A DNA stretch of 15,576 nt from Candidatus Moraniibacteriota bacterium (GTDB taxonomy: Bacteria > Patescibacteriota > Minisyncoccia > Moranbacterales > UBA2206), in assembly GCA_026396205.1 (NCBI GenBank), contig JAPLXF010000064.1, positions 1 to 15,576 of the forward strand. The letters are read 5' to 3'. The translations under genes and the position numbers were made by a program. Position 1 is the stretch's first letter, and each line of letters opens with the position of its first letter. Of this stretch, positions 5,332-10,687 are shown piece by piece. The notes below the pieces were generated by a model. The model had not been told where the DNA came from and did no database searches. It saw nothing but the letters and a program-made list of their open reading frames with translations.

Positions 5332-7017
5332 TTAGAATTCGATTTGGCTTGCTCCCCAAAACAGCCATAAAATTCCCAGCAAAATTCCGGCGTTGAATAA
5401 GTTCGGTATCAACAGCGCGAAAACAGAAAGAATTAAAAACAGTCCGAAAATTTTAGATTCGGGATTTTCTTTTAGAAAATTACGCAGGCCGGAAATTAAA
5501 ATTATGATCCAAATCAAGACAAAAGATATGATTCCCAAAATTCCACTGCCCAGCCAGACTTCCAAAAAAATATTGCTGGAATTGAGCGCCGCGCCGCGCT
5601 CATCAGCGCCCAATATTTTTCCAATACTTCCCCACCCGATTCCCAAGATTAGGTGATTATTAATCTGCTCCCATGATTTTTGGTAAATAATCTGTCTAAT
5701 ATTTACATTCGGGTCAGTTCGATAAATTTCAGTTACGAATTGGCCAGCCGCTTTTTCTTGGGCAATATTTTCCAGATTGATATGCCGGCAATTATATTTT
5801 GCCAGTTCGCTGATATTATTTATTGAATTTGGCAAAGCAATTTCTTTTTCGCAGGCAATGGTAATTTTTTGCAATCCTCCGGAACTTTGGGCGCGGTTGA
5901 ATAGTTGGAAATTGGTCAAGTGAAAAATATAAATCAGTAAAAAACTTACAAAAATTGCTATAGCAAAATTTGTCAATGTTTTCAGAAAACACCTGAATTG
6001 CCAGTTTTTGGGATTGAATTTCAGGTTTGTCAGGATAATGAATAAAAATATAATCGTAACAAAACCAGCACCGAGCCAAGCAGAGCGGCTGACGGTTAAA
6101 ATAAGTATTATATAAAGAGTAGTGAGTAAAATGTGTAAAAAGGAATTGAGAATTGAGAATTTTGAATTTCGAATAGGAATTTGGAATTTAGAATTTGTGA
6201 TTTTATTGGAAATTGGGATTTGCCACCGCCTTGGCGGGGTCCCGCTTTGGCGGGAGAAATTGGAAATTTTAGGATTAGATTCCTCGGCAAGCTCGGAATG
6301 ACAATAGTATACAATCACGTAAATAACAGCCAAACAAAACACAATGAATATTCCCAACCAGTCAGCTTCCGCAAATGTCGCATTCGGACGGCCCGGCATG
6401 GTTTCAAAATTACTGCCGCCGTAAATGAAGCGGATATTCTGCCAAACACCATACAAAATTACAATAACCGACGAACTCAAGAAAAACGGAACGATTCTTT
6501 TCAAATCTTCAAATGTCTGGATATATATTCTAGATAAGAGATAGAGAATTGAGAAAGAGAATATTATAATTGATAACTTGAAGCTTAGGATTTTATCGGG
6601 AGCGTTTAAAGTGCTCAAAAATCCGGCAATTACAATAATTCCTATCAAAGCATCAAACCATTTCAGTTTCGGCAGTTCAAAATTAAGCCGTTTGAATATA
6701 AATCGGATAATCAGCGCCAGCATTGTCAGCGCGCCGATAAATTGATATGGCCGAAGCGCCATTCCCAACTGCGCCGGCGCCAGATTTATATTTTCCAAAG
6801 CGATCGTGCCAATGAAAAACAAAAACGCCCAGCCGGGACGATACAGCGCAAAGGCCAGAGTCAGGAAAGCAAAAAACAGAAAATCGCCCATCCGCAATGG
6901 CAAAATATGCAAATTATTCAGTAGAATCAAAAAAAACACCAATAAAACATTGGCCAAAATAAGCCAGGATTTAGGTCTACTTATTTGCTTGACAAATTGT
7001 TCTAGATATGCTATCAT
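5332..7017 (-). CDS. O-antigen ligase/polymerase-like (Wzy/WaaL) membrane protein with repeat-derived insertion
   Basis: A polytopic inner-membrane protein that probably polymerises or ligates lipid-linked glycans at the outer face of the membrane. It has about ten or more hydrophobic segments across 561 residues (for example 18-36, 45-72, 93-108, 122-137, 148-164, 176-190, 221-238, 295-308, 315-331, 350-366, 490-510, 524-556). The TVSRSAWLG motif (308-316), a long extracytoplasmic loop (about 370-475) and the late GAALNSSNIFLEVWLGSGILG stretch fit the O-antigen ligase family. Residues 239-292 are unusual: CHSELAEES, a Pro/Arg-rich part and then Lys/Asn/Ser/Phe-rich low-complexity sequence, all encoded by repeat DNA between two membrane segments. 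Its first codons overlap the divergent promoter for the lipoprotein gene. rarA follows after 16 bp. Ligase versus polymerase cannot be told apart here. Confidence 0.88.
   Translation of the reverse strand: MIAYLEQFVKQISRPKSWLILANVLLVFFLILLNNLHILPLRMGDFLFFAFLTLAFALYRPGWAFLFFIGTIALENINLAPAQLGMALRPYQFIGALTMLALIIRFIFKRLNFELPKLKWFDALIGIIVIAGFLSTLNAPDKILSFKLSIIIFSFSILYLLSRIYIQTFEDLKRIVPFFLSSSVIVILYGVWQNIRFIYGGSNFETMPGRPNATFAEADWLGIFIVFCLAVIYVIVYYCHSELAEESNPKISNFSRQSGTPPRRWQIPISNKITNSKFQIPIRNSKFSILNSFLHILLTTLYIILILTVSRSAWLGAGFVTIIFLFIILTNLKFNPKNWQFRCFLKTLTNFAIAIFVSFLLIYIFHLTNFQLFNRAQSSGGLQKITIACEKEIALPNSINNISELAKYNCRHINLENIAQEKAAGQFVTEIYRTDPNVNIRQIIYQKSWEQINNHLILGIGWGSIGKILGADERGAALNSSNIFLEVWLGSGILGIISFVLIWIIILISGLRNFLKENPESKIFGLFLILSVFALLIPNLFNAGILLGILWLFWGASQIEF
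6141..6303. repeat. Composite repeat-derived segment inside the ligase-like gene
   Basis: From left to right: iterated GAATTGAGAATT and GGAATTTAGAATTTG units (about 6142-6197), two GC palindromes CCGCCTTGGCGG (6226-6237) and CCCGCTTTGGCGGG (6241-6254), AT-rich filler, and one copy of the 27-nt hairpin module (6277-6303). The whole stretch stays open in the minus-strand gene frame and encodes about 54 hydrophilic residues between two hydrophobic segments. Exact insertion edges cannot be fixed, and it may be several nested events. Confidence 0.8.
6989..7017 (+). promoter_or_regulatory. Sigma-70 promoter for the lipoprotein gene
   Basis: TTGACA (6989-6994), 17-bp spacer, TATCAT (7012-7017): a near-consensus promoter with transcription expected to start near 7024, giving a leader of about 65 nt before the ATG at 7089. 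It lies wholly within the first ten codons of the divergent ligase-like gene, whose start codon overlaps the -10 box, so the two directions could interfere. Confidence 0.75.
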
Positions 7018-7041
7018 AGAGGGTTAAGGTAGTGTATGCGA

Positions 7042-7069
7042 GTATTATTAAAAAAACAATATTTCACAA
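7042..7069 (-). promoter_or_regulatory. Possible promoter for the ligase-like gene and rarA
   Basis: Read on the minus strand: TTGTGA (7069-7064), 16-bp spacer, TAATAC (7047-7042). Both boxes are partial matches. Placement 25 bp upstream of the ligase-like start codon is reasonable. Confidence 0.3.
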
Positions 7070-7088
7070 TTTTGCAAAGGAGAATGTC

Positions 7089-7457
7089 ATGAGAAAAATT
7101 ATAGCATTAGTTTTATCGGCAATGTTTATAGTGGCTTGTGGACCCAGAGAGGTTCATCAGCGGTATAAAAATGTTGAAATTAAAAAAGCTGTTGTTTATG
7201 CAGAATCGGCTGATCCATCTGCACATCGTAGAATGGGCTTTCTTGTCTATCCTGTTGAACCGTTAAAATTGGAGGTTAATGGTAAAGAAATTAAAGTAGA
7301 AAAATTCTATTGCGACTATCTTGGTACCGGAGCGGGATGCAACATTTTTGTAATTGCTAATCCACAAATATCCTACATTATCGAAGAACTGCATCTTTTC
7401 ACTGGAGATAGAGACGTAATCCACTCCCAGTTGTTTAATGTAAAAATAAAAAAATAG
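7089..7457 (+). CDS. Small putative lipoprotein, unknown function
   Basis: A 122-residue precursor with a classic lipoprotein signal: basic MRKK-like start (MRKIIALVLSAMF) and lipobox IVAC with the lipidated Cys at residue 17, so the mature protein should be anchored outside the membrane. The mature part is beta-rich, with two more cysteines in FYCDYLGTGAGCN (residues 75 and 84) that may form a disulfide. I do not recognise a family. An ATG at 7032 is in frame, but ATG 7089 is preferred: AAAGGAG (7076-7082) lies 6 nt before it and the signal peptide then starts correctly. It is monocistronic, with a near-consensus promoter at 6989-7017 and a strong terminator at 7481-7518. The strong SD differs from most neighbouring genes and it is flanked by genes on the other strand, so it may be an independent acquisition. 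Confidence 0.85.
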   Translation: MRKIIALVLSAMFIVACGPREVHQRYKNVEIKKAVVYAESADPSAHRRMGFLVYPVEPLKLEVNGKEIKVEKFYCDYLGTGAGCNIFVIANPQISYIIEELHLFTGDRDVIHSQLFNVKIKK

Positions 7458-7480
7458 AATAATCCCGGAGTATTTTTTAT

Positions 7481-7518
7481 AAAGGATTGCTTTTGAACAT
7501 TAGAGCAATCCTTTTTTT
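7481..7518 (+). terminator. Intrinsic terminator of the lipoprotein gene
   Basis: AAAGGATTGC (7481-7490) pairs with GCAATCCTTT (7505-7514), extendable by two pairs inward, and is followed by a seven-T run to 7518. It lies 23 bp after the lipoprotein stop codon. Confidence 0.85.
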
Positions 7519-7525
7519 ATTTCCA

Positions 7526-7542
7526 ATCCGCCCAAGGCGGAT
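7526..7542. repeat. Short GC palindrome
   Basis: ATCCGCC-CAA-GGCGGAT, a 7-bp stem with a 3-nt loop. It resembles the CCGCCTTGGCGG palindrome within the ligase-like gene (6226-6237), so both may belong to one small repeat family. Confidence 0.5.
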
Positions 7543-7560
7543 AAATTTTCAAATTACTTT

Positions 7561-7593
7561 CCTACAGTATTCTAGAATACTGTAGGCTTTTTT
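7561..7593. repeat. 26-bp perfect palindrome followed by a T-run
   Basis: The half-site CCTACAGTATTCT (7561-7573) is followed by its exact complement to 7586, then C and six T (7588-7593). On the plus strand this could act as a second intrinsic terminator. It lies directly after the stop of the minus-strand GT4 gene, where it could also protect that transcript's 3' end. The ACAGTAT-N6-ATACTGT core is shared with 3288-3315. Confidence 0.75.
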
Positions 7594-8764
7594 ATAACCG
7601 CGAAATTTTATTGATAATTTTGTCGGTGAAAATTTTCCACGAAAAATGCTGGGCGCGGAGACGGCCACGATCTTTAAGTGTGTCGCGGAGTTTTTCGTTG
7701 GTCAAAACGTTTTTTATTACCATAGCAATCTCGCGGATGTCATTGGGGTCGCAATATAGCACCGCGTCGCTGCCTACTTCCGGCAAAGAGCTAGTCTTGG
7801 CGGTGATGACCGGTATGCCCTGGTTCATGGCTTCCAAAATCGGAATGCCGAAGCCTTCATAAAAAGACGGGTAAACAAACATCGCAGCATTTTTATATAA
7901 AGCCGGCAAATCTGCTTGCGGAACGGCATCCAGCAGTTTCACTCGCTGGCTTAAATTGAATTCTTTAACCAGTTTTTCGGCGTCGGTAATCAGCGGCGCC
8001 AATTCCGGCCGTAGTTTTCCATAAACGGCCAGTTTGGGAAAATCTTTAATGAGATATGTATTTTTATTGCGGTCCAAAAGATGCTTATATGCGCGGATGA
8101 CGCCCTCAATATTTTTGCGGACTTCCAATCCCCCGCCGGCCAGGATATAACCGGGCTTTAAAGTATATTTTTTCAAAATCTTGGCGCTTTTTTCGGCGGA
8201 AACTTCCTGCTTGTAGATTTCATCAGCATCAATATAGCTGACGGAAATTTTTCGTGGATTGATTTTCAGTTTTTGAATCAGATCTTTTTCCGTCCGGCGG
8301 GATACGGCCAGAATTTTATCGGCAGACAGAATTCCCTGCTCGGTCATTTTCTGATAAGTCCGCTTGCGCGAATTATTCAGATATTCCGGAAAAAGTTTCG
8401 GAATAATATCATGGACAACCATCAGATGCTTTATGTCTTTGGCAACAATTGTCGGGCACTGGTAAAGCGAAATTAAAACATCGCACTTGTCGGCTTTGGC
8501 TTTTTTAGGAAGCAGATGCTTTTCCCACCAGATTTTGCGGATCAGGTCATCACGTTTCCAAAGCGGCAGAAAGATATTTTTATGGAAATTTCTGGGCAGT
8601 TTCAGATTTTTTGGCAGATTTTCTTCCAGATACAGGAAAAATTTGAATTTCTTCCGGCTGGCTTTCGTTTGCCGACGGGCCAATTCTTGGAGAAAATTAA
8701 ACGTTACCTGGCCGAGGCCGGTATTGGGTTTTCGGGCAAAAGATGCATTGATGCCTATACGCAT
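7592..8764 (-). CDS. GT4-family glycosyltransferase
   Basis: A 390-residue GT-B, retaining glycosyltransferase of the GT4 type, predicted cytoplasmic or membrane-associated and building the surface glycan. The N-terminal domain starts MRIGINASFARKPNTGLGQVTFNFL, with the glycine-rich acceptor-side loop. The central VVHDIIPKLFPEYL (116-129) and ADKILAVSRRTEKDL (148-162) blocks are family features. In the C-terminal domain AGGGLEVRKNIEGVIRAY (209-226) and YPSFYEGFGIPILEAM (298-313) carry the nucleotide-sugar site with the E-x7-E pair Glu303 and Glu311, followed by the TAKTSSLPEVGSDA loop. Start at 8764 is supported by the family N-terminus even though no SD precedes it: the upstream DNA is a palindromic repeat ending only 4 bp before the ATG. 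It is alone on this strand, divergent from the dehydrogenase gene. Donor and linkage are unknown. Confidence 0.94.
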   Translation of the reverse strand: MRIGINASFARKPNTGLGQVTFNFLQELARRQTKASRKKFKFFLYLEENLPKNLKLPRNFHKNIFLPLWKRDDLIRKIWWEKHLLPKKAKADKCDVLISLYQCPTIVAKDIKHLMVVHDIIPKLFPEYLNNSRKRTYQKMTEQGILSADKILAVSRRTEKDLIQKLKINPRKISVSYIDADEIYKQEVSAEKSAKILKKYTLKPGYILAGGGLEVRKNIEGVIRAYKHLLDRNKNTYLIKDFPKLAVYGKLRPELAPLITDAEKLVKEFNLSQRVKLLDAVPQADLPALYKNAAMFVYPSFYEGFGIPILEAMNQGIPVITAKTSSLPEVGSDAVLYCDPNDIREIAMVIKNVLTNEKLRDTLKDRGRLRAQHFSWKIFTDKIINKISRL

Positions 8765-8768
8765 GAAT

Positions 8769-8855
8769 TGTCATGCTGAACTTGTTTCAGCATCTAATTT
8801 ATAATTTAGTAGATCCCGAATCAAGTTCGGGATGACATTCTTCTAATGTCATTCT
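8769..8855. repeat. Double-hairpin palindromic repeat upstream of the GT4 start
   Basis: TGTCATGCTGAA...TTCAGCATCT (8769-8795) and, inverted, AGATCCCGAA...TTCGGGATGACA (8811-8837) enclose an AT-rich centre (8796-8810). Each arm forms an 8-bp stem with a 5-nt loop. A partial third start, TGTCATTCT, follows at 8847-8855. This is the same module as at 3174 and 6277, here intergenic and 4 bp from the minus-strand ATG at 8764. On the minus strand TTGATT and TAAATT with 17-bp spacing fall in its right arm and centre, a weak promoter candidate. Confidence 0.85.
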
Positions 8856-8865
8856 ACTCCAAAAT

Positions 8866-8895
8866 TTGAAATAAATACAGCTTTGTGGGTATAAT
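8866..8895 (+). promoter_or_regulatory. Sigma-70 promoter for the UDP-sugar dehydrogenase
   Basis: TTGAAA (8866-8871), 18-bp spacer, TATAAT (8890-8895). Transcription would start near 8902, leaving a leader of about 28 nt with no recognisable SD before the ATG at 8930. Confidence 0.75.
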
Positions 8896-8929
8896 AGGAT
8901 AACTTAAAAAAAGCGAAAATTCAATTGTT

Positions 8930-10222
8930 ATGGCAAAAAAATTAAAGAAGAATAAAAAAACAGTTTGCGTCATTGGATTAGGCTATGTCGGTTTGCCCCT
9001 AGCGGTTCGTTGCGTAGAAAAAAATTACCGGGTTTTTGGGCTGGATATGGACCGGCGCAAAATAAATTTAATCAATAAAGGCATCAGTCCGATTGAAGAG
9101 AAATTTCTGGAAGAAAACCTGCCGAAATATAAATTTCTGGCAACCAACGACAAGAAAATAATCAAGCGGGCGGACATTGTTTTAATCTGCGTGCCGACGC
9201 CGGTGGACGAGCAATATAATCCGGATCTGCGGCCGATCATCGGCGCCGCCAGTGCGGTGGCCAATAATTTAAAACGTGGAGCGCTGATCGTTTTGGAATC
9301 AACGGTCAATCCTGGAGTTTCCGAAGAAGTCGTCCGGCCGATTTTTGAAAAAGAGGGTTATAAAATTGGCCAAGATGTTTTTATTGCCCACTGTCCGGAA
9401 CGCATCAATCCCGGCGACCCAAAATGGAACGTTACCAATATTCCCCGCGTGGTCGGCTCTTTTGATAAGAAAGGTTTGCGTTTGGCTGTCAGTTTTTATA
9501 AAAGCATCGTGGACGCGGCCATCCAGCCAATGAAATCCATCCGCGAAGCCGAAGCGGTAAAAATCATTGAAAATTCTTTCCGCGACATCAATATCGCTTT
9601 CGTGAACGAGCTGGCTAAATCTTTTGACAAATTGGATATTGACTTGAAGGATGTAATTCTTGGCGCCTCCACCAAGCCCTTCGCTTTTATGCCTCACTTC
9701 CCTTCCTGCGGCGTGGGCGGCCATTGCATTCCGGTCGACCCGTATTATCTGATTGAACGGGCCAAAAAATCCGGCTTTGACCATAAGTTTCTGCGCTTGG
9801 CGCGGGAAATAAATAATTCGATGCCGGAATACACAGTCGAACTTTTGCAGGATGCCTTGAATGAAGTTAAAATTCCGATGAATGGCGCCAAAGTCGGTGT
9901 TTTGGGCATTGCCTACAAAGCCAATGTGGACGATGTCCGCGAATCACCGGCAGTCAAAATCATTGGACTTCTAGAAAAATACAAAACCAATTTCCTGACT
10001 TTCGACCCGCATATTCTCCAAAAGTCTACCGCTAAAGATTTGAAAGAAATTCTGCAAAAATCCGACGCGCTGATTCTGGTTACCGACCATAAAGAATTTC
10101 TGGAAATCGCCCCGCAAGTTTTTAAGAAAAATAAAATTAAAGTTATCATCGATGGCAAAAATTGTTTGGATAAAGACGCCATAAAAAAACTGGGAATTGT
10201 TTACAAAGGCATTGGAAGATGA
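8930..10222 (+). CDS. UDP-sugar 6-dehydrogenase (UDP-GlcNAc/ManNAc type, nucleotide-sugar dehydrogenase)
   Basis: An NAD-dependent four-electron oxidase that converts a UDP-sugar to its uronic acid, a donor for acidic surface glycans. The 430-residue, cytoplasmic protein has a basic lysine-rich N-terminus, the NAD-binding GLGYVGLP (16-23), LICVPTPVDE (85-94), LESTVNPG (122-129), AHCPERINPGDP (153-164), the AEAVKIIENSFRDINIAFVNELA helix with Lys211, and the catalytic GVGGHCIPVDPYYL (261-274) with Cys266. The C-terminal UDP-binding domain starts near 319 (AKVGVLGIAYKANVDDVRESPA). The GHCIPVDPYYL form and long VNELA helix favour the UDP-HexNAc dehydrogenase group (WecC/WbpA/TviB) over UDP-glucose dehydrogenase; substrate is inference. 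SCGVGG replaces the more common PGxGVGG. The promoter at 8866-8895 serves it; the gene is divergent from the GT4 at 8764. Confidence 0.94.
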   Translation: MAKKLKKNKKTVCVIGLGYVGLPLAVRCVEKNYRVFGLDMDRRKINLINKGISPIEEKFLEENLPKYKFLATNDKKIIKRADIVLICVPTPVDEQYNPDLRPIIGAASAVANNLKRGALIVLESTVNPGVSEEVVRPIFEKEGYKIGQDVFIAHCPERINPGDPKWNVTNIPRVVGSFDKKGLRLAVSFYKSIVDAAIQPMKSIREAEAVKIIENSFRDINIAFVNELAKSFDKLDIDLKDVILGASTKPFAFMPHFPSCGVGGHCIPVDPYYLIERAKKSGFDHKFLRLAREINNSMPEYTVELLQDALNEVKIPMNGAKVGVLGIAYKANVDDVRESPAVKIIGLLEKYKTNFLTFDPHILQKSTAKDLKEILQKSDALILVTDHKEFLEIAPQVFKKNKIKVIIDGKNCLDKDAIKKLGIVYKGIGR

Positions 10223-10228
10223 TAAAAT
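10200..10228 (+). promoter_or_regulatory. Possible promoter of the small RNA/leader unit
   Basis: TTTACA (10200-10205), 17-bp spacer, TAAAAT (10223-10228), overlapping the end of the dehydrogenase gene. Start of transcription near 10235 would leave only a few nucleotides before the GAAGGGGG ribosome-binding sequence. Confidence 0.5.
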
Positions 10229-10244
10229 TACTTTGAAGGGGGTG

Positions 10245-10292
10245 ATGCCTATTGAAAGTATAGAAACTAGCCCCATGCCGGACGCCATGTAA
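10245..10292 (+). CDS. 15-residue leader-type ORF (MPIESIETSPMPDAM)
   Basis: The ATG at 10245 follows GAAGGGGG (10235-10242), a strong SD by the standard of this window, with 2-5 nt spacing. The ORF has 15 codons and ends TAA at 10290-10292. Its last five codons form the 5' arm of the terminator hairpin (10277-10294), so a ribosome at the end of the ORF would prevent that hairpin; conversely, hairpin GGGG/CCCC would hide the SD. There is no run of a single amino-acid codon as in classical biosynthetic leaders. It could be a leader peptide, a functional micropeptide, or a chance ORF within a structured RNA. Too short for a family call. Confidence 0.5.
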   Translation: MPIESIETSPMPDAM

Positions 10293-10377
10293 AATCTATT
10301 TTTAAATTGCCAACTCTCGTATCAACGAGAAATTAGGCGAAGTAGACTTTTACATGGTGGGTTAGTCCGGCTTTTTT
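10277..10377 (+). terminator. Large branched intrinsic terminator
   Basis: A stem of 7 and 10 Watson-Crick pairs plus a G-T pair, interrupted by a 6-nt bulge (10359-10364), carries an inner stem-loop and ends in TTTTTT (10372-10377). It is much larger than ordinary terminators in this window (3974, 7481) and probably has a regulatory form. Confidence 0.75.
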
Positions 10378-10379
10378 CT

Positions 10380-10408
10380 TTGCTAAAAAACATTTTTTAA
10401 GCTATAAT
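10380..10408 (+). promoter_or_regulatory. Sigma-70 promoter of the downstream glycosyltransferase operon
   Basis: TTGCTA (10380-10385), 17-bp spacer, TATAAT (10403-10408), immediately after the terminator and 34 bp upstream of the ATG at 10442. It gives the downstream operon a start independent of the leader unit. Confidence 0.7.
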
Positions 10409-10441
10409 AAAAGCAGGTAAAAAACTATAATTTTTTGGCTT

Positions 10442-10687
10442 ATGAAAGGCTTTTTCGTGTTTGATATCATCAAATCCATCATTTCCATTTTGGTGCTGAT
10501 TGCCATTGTTTATTTTCTGCTGAATTTTTTCGGCTATGAAATCAACAAGGAATATTTTTCCTACAGCAAGAAGCAATGCGAACAAAAACTGCAGGACTGC
10601 ACCGATTCCCTGATCCACAAAGGCATTGATAATATGGAATGCAATGTAAATTGTATTGAGCCAAAATTAATTATTAAGAAGAAATAA
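10442..10687 (+). CDS. Small single-pass membrane protein with four cysteines, unknown
   Basis: 81 residues: a short N-terminus, a hydrophobic segment (about 9-29) and an outward or inward tail with cysteines at 46, 52, 67 and 71 arranged C-x5-C...C-x3-C, suggesting disulfides or a metal site. No family is recognised. It starts 34 bp after a good promoter. Its stop TAA shares its last A with the ATG of the following GT2 gene (10687), so the two are translationally coupled and probably function together, perhaps as a membrane partner of that glycosyltransferase; that is inference. The tail is charged and ends in KPKLIIKKK-like lysines (residues 74-81). No SD is visible before the ATG. Confidence 0.75.
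   Translation: MKGFFVFDIIKSIISILVLIAIVYFLLNFFGYEINKEYFSYSKKQCEQKLQDCTDSLIHKGIDNMECNVNCIEPKLIIKKK

Larger units (their letters stand above)
10235..10377 (+). ncRNA. Unclassified structured RNA/leader with a tiny ORF and terminal hairpin
   Basis: A compact unit between the dehydrogenase and the next promoter. GGGG (10239-10242) can pair with CCCC (10271-10274), which would mask the SD of the tiny ORF; CTAT/ATAG (10249-10252/10260-10263) can pair inside. Downstream a large hairpin forms from GCCGGAC (10277-10283) with GTCCGGC (10365-10371), CCATGTAAAA (10285-10294) with TTTTACATGG (10348-10357), TCTA/TAGA, TTGCC/GGCGA (10307-10311/10336-10340) and TCTCG/CGAGA (10315-10319/10326-10330), followed by six T. 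It has the form of an attenuator or a free-standing small RNA. It does not match riboswitch or ribozyme consensus sequences that I can recall. Confidence 0.65.

Noticed and set aside
8487..8804. Plus-strand frame ending in CHAELVSASNL
   Set aside because: It is antisense to the GT4 gene; only its tail is of interest, as the translation of the palindromic repeat.
9299..9784. Minus-strand open frame of 161 codons opposite the UDP-sugar dehydrogenase
   Set aside because: It overlaps the most conserved part of the dehydrogenase, including the catalytic Cys region, and has no recognisable protein features.
10235..10377. tmRNA, hammerhead/pistol-type ribozyme or fluoride riboswitch
   Set aside because: GGGGGTGATG superficially recalls parts of these, but the tmRNA tag and tRNA-like ends, the CUGANGA core and the crcB-type pairing pattern are missing, and no matching gene lies nearby.
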